Shown: piece after piece, positions 30,460 to 41,076 of the stretch
Numbering within the stretch: position 1 is the stretch's first letter
Layout of the letters: every line of letters begins with the position of its first letter
Assembly: GCA_001695595.3 (NCBI GenBank)
Contig: MBPM02000073.1
Span: 1-64,000, forward strand
Origin: Plasmopara viticola
Lineage: Eukaryota; Oomycota; Peronosporomycetes; Peronosporales; Peronosporaceae
Direction of reading: 5' to 3'
DNA: 64,000 nucleotides
Position numbers and translations under genes: made by a program
Notes under the pieces: model-generated
Seen by the model: the letters and a program-made list of their open reading frames with translations, nothing else
Databases searched by the model: none
Told to the model about the DNA's origin: nothing

Positions 30460-32996
30460 TGCTTGAGTATAAGTAGTCGGTGAGTCCTATCATCGTCAAT
30501 ATTCACAGCGTAGGCAAGAAAGGCTTCCGCAATTAGTCCATCTTCGTCAATCCTAGCACGCTTTGGAGTCGGTGGGCCCTCACTTCCTTCTGTTGACTCT
30601 CCACCATCGGAACCGTTTCTTAGCATAAGCACTGGCTCACGTCTTACTCGTGTTCGCTCCAATTCAGGCCGAAACACCAAACGATCTTCTTGTTGCACTT
30701 GGGAAGGTTGATGATACTCCGTTAGCTCAAGCCCGTTTCGTACAGGGCTCTCAGAAGGCATTAGCCGCTGTACAACTGCGCTTGGCGTACGATTTACATC
30801 CTCCATATTGACATCCTCGACTGTCTCTTCGACAGCTCCCATGGGATCGTCCGGAACTGACTGTCGATCCACTTGATGCTGAACATTGACTTCATCACCA
30901 TCCTTAACTACTTGAACAATTGTTTCCGGCTTAAGCTCTTGCGTGTCGTAGATGCCGCCCACCTCACGCTCATCCAACTTTACAGAGCGGGTCACTTTAA
31001 TCTTGGCATTCTCCAAGTCAAACACGCGATAGCCCTTGACATTCTCTGCATAGCCAAGAAACATACACTTGAAACTCTTGGGTTCAAGTTTGGTCCGTTT
31101 CACATCGTCAATATGAGCGTAGCCTTGCGAACCAAATACGCGCAGGTGATCCATTCGAGGCTTCATTTTGAAAACTAGCTCATACGGCGAGGTGTCAGGA
31201 TGGACCGCATTGCTGGAGCGATTAATTAAAGAAACCGCTGTATTTACCGCTTCCGCCCACCATTCCGTCGATACGCTCTTGTAGTGTAACATGCTGCGGG
31301 CTTTCTCCATAATTATCCTGTTCATACGCTCCGCTACTCCGTTCTGCTGCGGGCTGTATGGGACGGAGCGCTGGTGTACAATGCCGTTCTCTTGACATAT
31401 TCCTGCCATTTTCTTGTTTACGAACTCGGTTCCGTTGTCGGATCGCAAACATCTTAGTCGTGCACCCCACTGGTTTTCGTATAATGTCAGAAACTCCTTG
31501 AACTTGCCAGCAACTTCACTCTTGCTCTTGATCAGAAAAATTGCAACATATCGTGAAAAGTCATCCACAAACGTGAGAATGTATTTGGCACCACCCTTCG
31601 AGATAGTTCGCATTGGCCCCATGACATCTGTGTGAACACGCTCTAACACACGTGTCGTCTTTGTCATTGAACGAGACGGAAACACCGTGATCGTCTGCTT
31701 GCCCTTCAAACACCCGGCACACAATTTTTCCACACTTTGCTTGATAATTGGGATACCATTAGTCAATCGCTGTGTCCTGATCAGCGCATCCTTGCTGGGG
31801 TGCCCCATGCGTGCATGCCAAAGCTCCCACTGATTGTCAGCCCCAGTATATTCAACGAGACATGCTTCTTCTTGCTCACAGTCAAGAAAATACGACTTTC
31901 CAACTTTTGTGCCCGACGCAATTGCTTGCTTCTTGTTCCAAATGACACATGACGAACGCGAGAATTCCACACTCATGCCACGCTCTGCCAACTTGCCAAC
32001 TGACAGCAACCTTCTGTCGAGTCCGGGAATGTGCAGAACTTCAACCATGCGAATCCTCATTCCGTTCAAACCAGTCAATTTTACCGTGCCGGCTCCTTTG
32101 ACAAGCAACTTCTTCCCGTCTGCAATCGTAACTTCGATGCTAGCTTCTAGGCCCTTGTACTCGAACAAGTCCTTCCTGTGTGGGGTCATGTGGGAAGTTG
32201 CTCCACTATCAATCAGCCATCCTGATGACTTCCCTTTACCAACAGCAAACACCGTGTCGTCGCTGTTGAATCTTTTACCGGCGGGGCAGTTCCGCTTCAT
32301 GTGTCCAAACTGGTCACAGTTGAAGCACTTGCCCTTGAATCCGCCGTTATTGCGTGGAGGACCACCCTTTCGCCCATTGTCCCGTCCACCTTTGAATCTT
32401 CTAGCATTTCCATTTCCATTTACGCGAAACGCTTTCTCTGTAGCTTCTTTCCTCTGCAGCTTCTCCGACTCTTTGAGCAGCTTCTCCTTGACTTCTATCA
32501 ACGAAATGTCTCTTGCATTTTCCACAATTGACGAAATCAAGTCGTACTCCGAAGGTAGACTGCTGAGAAGTACCACCAGCTGGCGTGACTCATCAATTTG
32601 CTCTCCCGTAGTCTGTAGTCCCACTACTAGCTCGTCAAAAGAGTCCAGATGCTCTGCCATGCTTGTTCCACTTTCCATCTTGAACTCATGTAGACGACGA
32701 GTCATCACAACACGATTGTGAAGAGTCGAGCGATTGTAGAAATCGCGGAGGGTTCCCCACGCCTCCATAGCACGCGTAGCCGACCGAATCTTGGTCTGGT
32801 GCTGGATCTCAACGCCTTGAGCAATGATGCCTAGCGCCTTGGCATCATTAACCAGCCACGCCTCCGTGACGTCCTTCTCTTCCTTGACGACCATGATGTG
32901 TCCCAGGAGACCCTTCCGCGCCAGGGTCATCCTCATGTTAAACTCCCAGTGGTAATAGTTACCACTTCCTAGGAGGACTTCGGTGCGCTTGTTCAT
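30438..32996 (-). CDS. E3 copia Gag-protease-integrase part, 852 aa
   Basis: ATG at 32996, 30 bases after the primer-binding site, opens 852 codons. UBN2-type Gag (about 1-200). CCHC knuckle Cys224, Cys227, His232, Cys237. Aspartic protease WLIDSGATSHM with Asp263. GAG-pre-integrase LWHARMGHPS with His394 and His399, completed by Cys426 and Cys429 as the HHCC zinc finger. Integrase core Asp457, Asp520 and Glu556, giving exactly D-D-35-E. Unlike family A, no frameshift occurs at the knuckle. The last about 20 residues are out of frame: a one-base deletion near 30485 separates this from the RT frame, with the expected Asp-Ser-Pro-Thr-Thr-Tyr continuing in the other frame. Confidence 0.93.
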   Translation of the reverse strand: MNKRTEVLLGSGNYYHWEFNMRMTLARKGLLGHIMVVKEEKDVTEAWLVNDAKALGIIAQGVEIQHQTKIRSATRAMEAWGTLRDFYNRSTLHNRVVMTRRLHEFKMESGTSMAEHLDSFDELVVGLQTTGEQIDESRQLVVLLSSLPSEYDLISSIVENARDISLIEVKEKLLKESEKLQRKEATEKAFRVNGNGNARRFKGGRDNGRKGGPPRNNGGFKGKCFNCDQFGHMKRNCPAGKRFNSDDTVFAVGKGKSSGWLIDSGATSHMTPHRKDLFEYKGLEASIEVTIADGKKLLVKGAGTVKLTGLNGMRIRMVEVLHIPGLDRRLLSVGKLAERGMSVEFSRSSCVIWNKKQAIASGTKVGKSYFLDCEQEEACLVEYTGADNQWELWHARMGHPSKDALIRTQRLTNGIPIIKQSVEKLCAGCLKGKQTITVFPSRSMTKTTRVLERVHTDVMGPMRTISKGGAKYILTFVDDFSRYVAIFLIKSKSEVAGKFKEFLTLYENQWGARLRCLRSDNGTEFVNKKMAGICQENGIVHQRSVPYSPQQNGVAERMNRIIMEKARSMLHYKSVSTEWWAEAVNTAVSLINRSSNAVHPDTSPYELVFKMKPRMDHLRVFGSQGYAHIDDVKRTKLEPKSFKCMFLGYAENVKGYRVFDLENAKIKVTRSVKLDEREVGGIYDTQELKPETIVQVVKDGDEVNVQHQVDRQSVPDDPMGAVEETVEDVNMEDVNRTPSAVVQRLMPSESPVRNGLELTEYHQPSQVQQEDRLVFRPELERTRVRREPVLMLRNGSDGGESTEGSEGPPTPKRARIDEDGLIAEAFLAYAVNIDDDRTHRLLILKQWQATMQ

Positions 32997-33025
32997 ATTG
33001 GGCGAGAACGTTGCTTGAGCTTGTT

Positions 33026-33038
33026 GCGGCTGTTAACC
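33026..33038 (-). promoter_or_regulatory. E3 primer-binding site
   Basis: Minus-strand GGTTAACAGCCGC abuts the 5' LTR, same as in family A although the LTRs are unrelated. Confidence 0.6.
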
Positions 33039-33184
33039 TGTTGAGAAGAAAGTAAAAACCGAAGTGAATATATTTATCCTGACCAATGAACGGCTACCAT
33101 ATGTAATTACTAATTGTGACGTACTTGTAATTACTGTGAAGCCATCCACCTGTTCAACATGCATTCAGCGGTGTAATGTTAACA
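33039..33184 (-). repeat. E3 5' LTR
   Basis: 146 bp, one base longer than the 3' LTR (GTTAACA against GTTACA at the outer/inner end). Confidence 0.93.
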
Positions 33185-33555
33185 AGCATTGACTTCACTG
33201 CAAAACGGCCTTTCGATTGACCCCACCATACTTTGCAAGCCTGACTTAAGTTATCGCTCCAGCTAGGATAGATTGCTATCAATGTCTCGCTTCGTTGGCT
33301 CGACACAATGAAAGGGCTTCATGTGCGCCTGGATTTATGGACACCAATTTCTAAATAAGTGCTACTTGAACAAGCACTAGCGAGAAATACAATGAATGCA
33401 AGCTATACTTTCGTTGGCAGCGACCGATAATACCAAAAAGGAATGGTGCATTCTCTCAATTGTTTCTTAGAAGAAATTGGTCTCGAAATAAAGGATCAAA
33501 GTATTTAAGTAAGTAAAACCGACCGTCGTAGTCATCGCTGATTTGTGTCAATTCT

Positions 33556-33855
33556 TCATGAGTCCATAAGCCCACAAACAAACAGGTTATATGGTGTTTT
33601 TGTCTTTGGTATTGCATTAATTCTCTTCGATCCACTCACTTTCAAAGTGTTTATTTTTCTTGTTCGCGCTTCAAGGGGCAAAGACTTAATTTTCGTGATT
33701 GGCTTACTTTTGAGCCCATTAATTACAATGGGCGAAGCCACCCTTTCATCAGCTGCAGCAATTTCCTCCTGAAAATTAATTTGAAGACTCTGAGAGCCTT
33801 GACTGGCGTCCACGGTACCATGACTATCGACAATGCTGTGACGCAAAGGTTGCAT
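33556..33855 (-). pseudogene. Effector-like relic, SP region replaced
   Basis: The minus strand is open for 99 codons: SHGTVDASQGSQSLQ, then an EER-like Asp-Glu-Arg (AAADER), then the Lys-rich C-terminal domain ending Leu-Met-Asp-Ser. This is the longest uninterrupted C-terminal region of the family. The signal-peptide part is absent: upstream of SHGTV the sequence switches at about 33842 to an unrelated segment equivalent to 3430-3545. Family order is therefore QxLQ then DER, with no secretion signal. Mirror copy at 41556-41841. Confidence 0.42.
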
Positions 33856-33944
33856 GAGCTATTTTTTACAAGTCGTTTCCAACGACTAGAGTGACAAAGA
33901 AAGGAAGACAGCTTTTAAATGGTACAAGCTCAGTACGCCGTCAG

Positions 33945-34264
33945 CTATTGAGTTGAATCGCTTGTGTGGTTGGAAGCAAATTGTGAAGTGAATACATATT
34001 GGTCCTTAGTTCGCAAACTGCTTGCTACCTCTAAGCCACTCATTCCATATACTAGATATACTATACCGGCCACCTGGTTTATCTAGACCAATGAAAACCT
34101 TTCGAACCTTCTTAAGGCTTCTAGAAGCGTTTGTAAGCTTCTTTCGAACCATCTTAAGGCTTCTAGAAGCGTTTGGAAGCTTCTCCTGTGACGTCACACC
34201 GTGACGTCATGACTATATCAAAGTATACGTAATCATACAAGCATTAGGTGGTGTAATACCGACA
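33945..34264 (-). repeat. E4 3' LTR with two internal repeat units
   Basis: 320 bp. Two tandem units of about 41 bp, each with CGCTTCTAGAAGCC, against three units in the E5 LTR. Two TGACGTCA sites. Outer end TATTGAG (TA instead of CA on the element strand). Confidence 0.88.
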
Positions 34265-34277
34265 CTCCCACTCACCG
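34265..34277 (-). promoter_or_regulatory. E4 polypurine tract
   Basis: Minus-strand CGGTGAGTGGGAG before the 3' LTR. Confidence 0.6.
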
Positions 34278-37142
34278 CTAATGCTGGTTGCGCCTTGGTC
34301 TGATGCCACTTGCGTATAGCAAGTATTCGAGTCGCTTTGTCCCTAGTCCCTTCGTCAACATGTCCGCAAGCTGGCCCTCCTTCGATACGTATTCCACCAC
34401 GATGATGTCTCGGGCCACGTTCTCCCGGATGAAGTGGTGACGAATGTCGACGTGATTGGTCCTAGCATTGTAGCCCGCATTATTGGCAAGTTCGATCGCA
34501 CCTTGATTGGCTTCCCAGACCAACGTGGCTCCCACTTGCTCATGACCAAGATCCTTGATCATCGCACGGACCCAAAGCACTTATTGTGTTCACAAGCTTT
34601 AAGCCATGTACTCCGCCTCCGCCGAGCGCAAAGCAACCGTACACTGTTACTTGGACTTGAAGATGACTGGTGCGCCGCCAATCATAACCACCGTCCCTGA
34701 CACGGAGCGATCGTCAATGTTGCTGCCCCAGTCTGCGTCTGCGTATGCTGTAGCTTGCACCTCACCATAGCGCTGCCGTCATATGTAATCCCATACTCAC
34801 GTGTCGTCTTGGGATACCGAAGAACACGAATGACCACCTTCCAATGTTGTTTATCTGGATTCTCCAAAAATCTTGATAATTGGGTGATGACATACGCCAC
34901 ATCTGGGCGCGTACATGTCGTGATATATAACACACATCCGATCAACGACCTGTACGGTTTCGACTGCATTTCTGCTCTCTCGACTTCCGTCGTTGGTGAT
35001 TGCATCTTTGACAGCTTCAAACCGGACTCAAATGGGTTAGCCACCGCCTTTGCGTCATCTTGGTTGAAACGGATGACCACATCATCGATGTATCGAGTCT
35101 GTCGAATCATAAGCGTACTGCCGTTGCGGTCGTGATCGATTTCTATACCAAGAATTATTCTAGCCTTGCCGAGCTCCTTCATCCGAAAAAACCTCTTGAG
35201 TGCTGTTCTGGCCTCTTGGATCTCCCTGCTGGTCTTGGCGGCAATGATCATGTCGTCAACGTAGAGACACACATAGACGTAGTTGCCATCTTGACTCTCG
35301 ACGTAGACACACTGATCTGCTCCGCTGCTACAAAATCCAATCTAAAAAACACAGCATGTATCGTCTTGTTCTTGCAGCTTGCTTGAGACCGTAGATCGCC
35401 TTGTCCAACTTGCACATCATTTTCTCGGCATTGGCTATGCCATTTGGCACTTTCATGTACACGACTTCTTTGAGATCACTATTCAGGAACGCCACGTCTG
35501 CATCCAGCTGCTCAGTTCCGAATCCATTCGCCACCACCACAGCTAGAACGACCCTGATCGAGTTCTTGTTTGCCACGAGCGAGTACGTCTCGAAGAAGTC
35601 GACACCAAATTTCTGCTTGAACCCCACAGCGACGAGTCGAGCCTTGTAGCGAACCAGTTGTCCGTGCTCGTTCCGCTTCTTGGCGAATATCCATCTACAA
35701 CCGATTGGTCGAATGTCTTGTCGTCTTGGTATCAGCGTCCAAAATCCGTTATCCGCGTGCGCCTTGAGCTCCGCTTGTATCGCCTGGTTCTATTTGCAAT
35801 TGTCGCTGCTTCTTAATGCTTGACTGTATGTTGATGGAGCGTCGTCCGCCTCACCAACAGTTGCAGCATAGTCCAATACAGGCTCTGCAATAAGACCTTC
35901 ATCATCAACTCTTGCACGCTTCGGAGAAGGTGGTTTATCGCTGCCCTTTGACGCGTCTTCACTGCCATCACCATCCTCTAGCATCGGCGCTCTGTCTCGT
36001 AAGCGTCTTGATCGATCCATCTCCGGTTGAAACACCAACCGTTTTCCTGAAAAGCTTGTCTCGGAACGTGATATTCCGTTATCTCATCACCTCTTGTTTC
36101 TTGAGTTTCTGGACCTATTATTTGAGGTATGATGATATTTGCATCACATGGAGTCGATTTCATCTCGTCCATCTCGATATCAGAAGCGCTTTCTTCGCCA
36201 TCTTCCATTGTCTCGTCTCTATCTGATTGACGAACCATCGGAATCACTGCTTCGTCAGTGTCCCAAATATGCTTGACGATTGATTCTTTCTCCGATACCA
36301 TTGTGTCGTATATGCCTTCAACTTCCCGCTCGTCTAGTCTTACGGAGCGTGATATGACAACCTTCGACCTTTCCAGATTGAACACTCAGTATCCTTTGGT
36401 GTTCTCCGCGTGCCCGAGGAACATACACCGAAAACTCTTTAACTCGAGTTTCGTCCTCTTGGCATCGTCAATATGAGGATAGCCTTGCGATCCAAACACA
36501 CGCAAATGTTCAATCCTTGGCTTCAACTGGAAACCCAACTCGAACGGTGTGACGCCCGAATTCGCAGAGTTTGTGGATCTGTTGATCAAGAACGCAGCCG
36601 TACTGACCGCATGCCAACACCCTTGTAGTACAGCATACTCCTTGCCTATTCCATGATCGTGCGGTCCATGCGTTCAGCAACGCCGTTCTGCTGTGGGCTA
36701 TACGGTACTGTCCGCTGGTGTACGATACCATTACGGGCACATATATCAGCAATCTTCTTGTTGACGAACTTCGTCCCGTTGTCCGACCGTATGCACTTTA
36801 TGCGCTTGCCCCATTGATTCTCGTAGAATGCCTTGAACTCGCTAAGTTTTGCGGCCACCTCGCTTTTGTGCTTCATAAATTACGCTACCACAAATATTGA
36901 GTAGTCGTCCACGAACGTCAACACGAATCTTGCACCACCCTTTGAGACCGTCTTCATCGGTTCCATCACGTCTGTGTGCACAAGCTCTAACACACGTGAC
37001 GTCCTTGTCAGTGGCTGAGACGGGAAGGTATCGACCGTCTGTTTGCCCTTCATGCAACCACTGCACAGCTTCTTAATGCTCTGCTTCACCGCTGGCATAC
37101 CGCTCGTAGCGCGCTGTGTCTTGTCCATACCAGCTTTTCCGG
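34278..37142 (-). pseudogene. E4 copia Pol fragment (integrase to RNase H)
   Basis: Begins within the GAG-pre-integrase domain (KAGMDK) and continues with integrase (HTDVMEPM; SDNGTKF where E5 has SDNGTEF; NGVAERMDR), RT (LDADVAFLN, YVDD) and RNase H (EANQGAIEL), ending at 34278. Shared with E5: TAA near 36879, TAG after the MDRTIME segment (36643), the shift near 36045, the stop in the CTQ segment near 34590, and MA-stop near 34605. Private: a deletion of about 17 bp near 36615 and a stop at about 36387. It keeps Gln where E5 has a stop (EGQLAD). Confidence 0.92.
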
Positions 37143-37186
37143 ACTTCACAATTTGCTCTCAACCACACAAGCGGTCCAACTCAATA
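37143..37186 (+). repeat. E5 5' LTR remnant
   Basis: 44 bp matching the end of the 3' LTR (ACTTCACAATTTGC through CAACTCAATA). Directly joined at 37142/37143 to inverted E4 integrase sequence; this is the palindrome junction. Confidence 0.85.
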
Positions 37187-37197
37187 GGTTAACAGCC
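37187..37197 (+). promoter_or_regulatory. E5 primer-binding site
   Basis: GGTTAACAGCC after the LTR end; eleven bases complementary to the tRNA-Asn(GUU) anticodon arm. Confidence 0.6.
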
Positions 37198-37234
37198 CAA
37201 AAAGGTTTCAAGACCACCAGTCGCCACGCCCACC

Positions 37235-40200
37235 ATGACAAGCAAGCTAAGTCAAGTCCTCCTGGGTAGTGGAACCTACTTCCACTGGGAATTCAACATG
37301 CGCATGACGTTGGCGCGCAAGGGATTGCTGGCGCACGTCCAAGTCATCACGAAAGAGAAAGAGATGACTAAATACTGGCTGTTCAACGACGCTAAGGCAC
37401 CGGGTATCATTGCTCAAGGCATAGAGCTGCAACACCAGACCAAGATACGATCGGCAACAACGGCGATGCACGCGTGGGTCATCTTGCGGGACTTCTACAA
37501 CCGAACCACGCTCCACAACCGTGTCGAGATGACACGTCGACAGCATGATTTCAAGATGGAGAGTGGTTCGACGATGTCGAAGCACTTGGATGCTTCTGAT
37601 GAGCTTGTTGTCGGCCTCCAGACACTTGGAGAGCCTGTCGATGACTCTCGCAATGTTATAAATGTGGCCAAGTCGGACACTATAAGCGGGACTGCCCGAA
37701 GCGTAGCGATGCCGAGGGAGAAGGTGCTGTGTTTGCTGCTGGTGAGCTGCGATGCGAAGAATGGCTCATCGACAGTGGGGCTACGTCGCGTATGACACCA
37801 CATCGGAGCGATCGTTTTGAGTACAAGGAGTTTAAGACTGGTCAAGAAGTCTCTATTGCTGATGGTAAGAATCTGCAAGTGGCTGGAGTGGGAACAGTCA
37901 AACTCAAAGGTCTGGACGATCTACGGATCACGATGGTCGAGGTCCTGCACATACCAGAACGCGATAGACGACTGATGTCAGCTGGAAAATTGGCAGGACC
38001 AGGCATGAGGGTGGAGTTTCAAAGCTCATCCTGCGTCATTTGGAGTGCCAAGCGCGCGATTGCAAGCGGCAAGAAGATTGGTAAGGCATACTTCCTGAAT
38101 TCTGAGCAAGAAGAAGCTCGGCTTGTGGAATACTCAGGGGCTATAAATGAGTGAGAACTTTGGCATGCTCGCTTGGGACACCCCGGAAAAGCTGGTATGG
38201 ACAAGACACAGCGCGCTACGAGCGGTATGCCAGCGGTGAAGCAGAGCATTAAGAAGCTGTGCGGTGGTTGCATGAAGGGCAAACAGACGGTCGATACCTT
38301 CCCGTCTCAGCCACTGACAAGGACGTCACGTGTGTTAGAGCTTGTGCACACAGACGTGATGGAACCGATGAAGACGGTCTCAAAGGGTGGTGCAAGATTC
38401 GTGTTGACGTTCGTGGACGACTACTCAATATTTGTGGTAGCGTAATTTATGAAGCACAAAAGCGAGGTGGCCGCAAAACTTAGCGAGTTCAAGGCATTCT
38501 ACGAGAATCAATGGGGCAAGCGCATAAAGTGCATACGGTCGGACAACGGGACGGAGTTCGTCAACGAGAAGATTGCCGATATATGTGCCCGTAATGGTAT
38601 CGTACACCAGCGGACAGTACCGTGTAGCCCGCAGCAGAACGGCGTTGCTGAGCGCATGGACCGCACGATCATGGAATAGGCAAGGAGTATGCTGTTTTAC
38701 AAGGGTGTCGGCATGCAGTGGTGGGCAGAGGCGGTCAGTACGGCTGCGTTCTTGATCAACAGATCCACAAACTCTGCGAATTCGGGCGTCACACCGTTCG
38801 AGTTGGGTTTCCAGTTGAAGCCAAGGATTGAACATTTGCGTGTGTTTGGATCGCAAGGCTATGCTCATATTGACGATGCCAAGAGGACGAAACTCGAGTT
38901 AAAGAGTTTTCGGTGTATGTTCCTCGGGTACGCGGAGAACACCAAAGGATACAGAGTGTTCAATCTGGAAAGGTCGAAGGTTGTCATATCACGCTCCGTA
39001 AGACTAGACGAGCGGGAAGTTGAAGGCATATACGACACAATGGTATCGGAGAAAGAATCAATCGTCAAGCATATTTGGGACACTGACGAAGCAGTGATTC
39101 CGATGGTTCGTCAATCAGATAGAGACGAGACAATGGAAGATGGCGAAGAAAGCGCTTCTGATATCGAGATGGGCGAGATGAAATCGACTCCATGTGATGC
39201 AAATATCATCATACCTCAAATAATAGGTCCAGAAACTCAAGAAACAAGAGGTGATGAGATAACAGAATATCACGTTCCGAGACAAGCTTTTCAGGAAAAC
39301 GGTTGGTGTTTCAACCGGAGATGGATCGATCAAGACGCTTACGAGACAGAGCGCCGATGCTAGAGGATGGTGATGGCAGTGAAGACGCGTCAAAGGGCAG
39401 CGATAAACCACCTTCTCCGAAGCGTGCAAGAGTTGATGATGAAGGTCTTATTGCAGAGCCTGTATTGGACTATGCTGCAACTGTTGGTGAGGCGGACGAC
39501 GCTCCATCAACATACAGTCAAGCATTAAGAAGCAGCGACAATTGCAAATAGAACCAGGCGATACAAGCGGAGCTCAAGGCGCACGCGGATAACGGATTTT
39601 GGACGCTGGTACCAAGACGACAAGACATTCGACCAATCGGTTATAGATGGATATTCGCCAAGAATCGGAACGAGCACGGACAACTGGTTCGCTACAAAGC
39701 TCGACTCGTCGCTGTGGGGTTCAAGCAGAAATTTGGTGTCGACTTCTTCGAGACGTACTCGCTCGTGGCAAACAAGAACTCGATCAGGGTCGTTCTAGCT
39801 GTGGTGGTGGCGAATGGATTCGGAACTGAGCAGCTGGATGCAGACGTGGCGTTCCTGAATAGTGATCTCAAAGAAGTCGTGTACATGAAAGTGCCAAATG
39901 GCATAGCCAATGCCGAGAAAATGATGTGCAAGTTGGACAAGGCGATCTACGGTCTCAAGCAAGCTGCAAGAACAAGACGATACATGCTGTGTTTTTTAGA
40001 TTGGATTTTGTAGCAGCGGAGCAGATCAGTGTGTCTACGTCGAGAGTCAAGATGGCAACTACGTCTATGTGTGTCTCTACGTTGACGACATGATCATTGC
40101 CGCCAAGACCAGCAGGGAGATCCAAGAGGCCAGAACAGCACTCAAGAGGTTTTTTCGGATGAAGGAGCTCGGCAAGGCTAGAATTATTCTTGGTATAAAA

Positions 40201-41063
40201 ATCGATCACGACCGCAACGGCAGTACGCTTATGATTCGACAGACTCGATACATCGATGATGTGGTCATCCGTTTCAACCAAGATGACGCAAAGGCGGTGG
40301 CTAACCCATTTGAGTCCGGTTTGAAGCTGTCAAAGATGCAATCACCAACGACGGAAGTCGAGAGAGCAGAAATGCAGTCGAAACCGTACAGGTCGTTGAT
40401 CGGATGTGTGTTATATATCACGACATGTACGCGCCCAGATGTGGCGTATGTCATCACCCAATTATCAAGATTTTTGGAGAATCCAGATAAACAACATTGG
40501 AAGGTGGTCATTCGTGTTCTTCGGTATCCCAAGACGACACGTGAGTATGGGATTACATATGACGGCAGCGCTATAGTGAGGTGCAAGCTACAGCATACGC
40601 AGACGCAGACTGGGGCAGCAACATTGACGATCGCTCCGTGTCAGGGACGGTGGTTATGATTGGCGGCGCACCAGTCATCTTCAAGTCCAAGTATCAGTGT
40701 ACGGTTGCTTTGCGCTCGGCGGAGGCGGAGTACATGGCTTAAAGCTTGTGTACACAATAAGTGCTTTGGGTCCGTGCGATGATCAAGGATCTTGGTCATG
40801 AGCAAGTGGGAGCCACGTTGGTCTGGGAAGCCAATCAAGGTGCGATCGAACTTGCCAATAATGCGGGCTACAATGCTAGGACCAATCACGTCGACATTCG
40901 TCACCACTTCATCCGGGAGAACGTGGCCCGAGACATCATCGTGGTGGAATACGTATCGAAGGAGGGCTAGCTTGCGGACATGTTGACGAAGGGACTAGGG
41001 ACAAAGCGACTCGAATACTTGCTATACGCAAGTGGCATCAGACCAAGGCGCAACCAGCATTAG
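37235..41063 (+). pseudogene. E5 copia Gag-Pol polyprotein, disrupted
   Basis: ATG at 37235 opens Gag (VLLGSGTYFHWEF). At about 37653 Gag jumps to the zinc knuckle (CYKCGQVGHYKRDC in another frame), an internal loss of roughly 200 bases compared with E2. Then protease EEWLIDSGATS near 37755, LGHPGKAG at 38175, integrase HTDVMEPM, SDNGTEF at 38540 and NGVAERMDR at 38640, RT LDADVAFLN at 39835 and YVDD at 40080, RNase H to TAG 41061. Stops at 38152, 38444, 38677, 39548, 40741 and 40968 and several shifts. The RT has GFGTEQLDADVAF. Not functional. Confidence 0.92.
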
Positions 41064-41076
41064 CGGTGAGTGGGAG
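41064..41076 (+). promoter_or_regulatory. E5 polypurine tract
   Basis: CGGTGAGTGGGAG immediately before the 3' LTR. Confidence 0.65.

Larger units (their letters stand above)
28744..33184 (-). mobile_element. Copia LTR retrotransposon E3 (family C), young, nearly intact
   Basis: Short LTRs of 145 and 146 bp (28744-28888 and 33039-33184) start TGTTAACATTACACC (minus strand) and end TTCTCAACA. They differ by a single indel that I can see. Perfect 5-bp target duplication AGCAT (28739-28743 and 33185-33189). The uninserted site is visible in the other palindrome arm near 42217-42221. Coding capacity is complete apart from one frameshift, so this is the most recent insertion here. Confidence 0.96.
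33190..37142 (-). repeat. Inner left arm of the palindrome
   Basis: Reverse complement of 38183-42216 at very high identity. It includes all of E4 from the integrase zinc-finger region to its 3' LTR, plus 750 bp of flank. Differences seen: one LTR repeat unit, a deletion of about 17 bp in the integrase near 36615, and scattered single bases. Confidence 0.93.
33945..37142 (-). mobile_element. Copia LTR retrotransposon E4 (family B), 5'-truncated mirror copy
   Basis: Has a 3' LTR (33945-34264) and RT/RNase H/integrase coding but stops at the GAG-pre-integrase region (37142), where it abuts a fragment of the E5 5' LTR. Gag, protease, primer-binding site and 5' LTR are missing. It shares inactivating codons with E5, and its outer flank is the mirror of the E5 flank, so it is not an independent insertion. 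Confidence 0.93.

Noticed and set aside
34080..34200. CRISPR-like array from repeated CTTCTAGAAG units
   Set aside because: Units are contiguous tandem repeats inside an LTR with no unique spacers, in a eukaryote.
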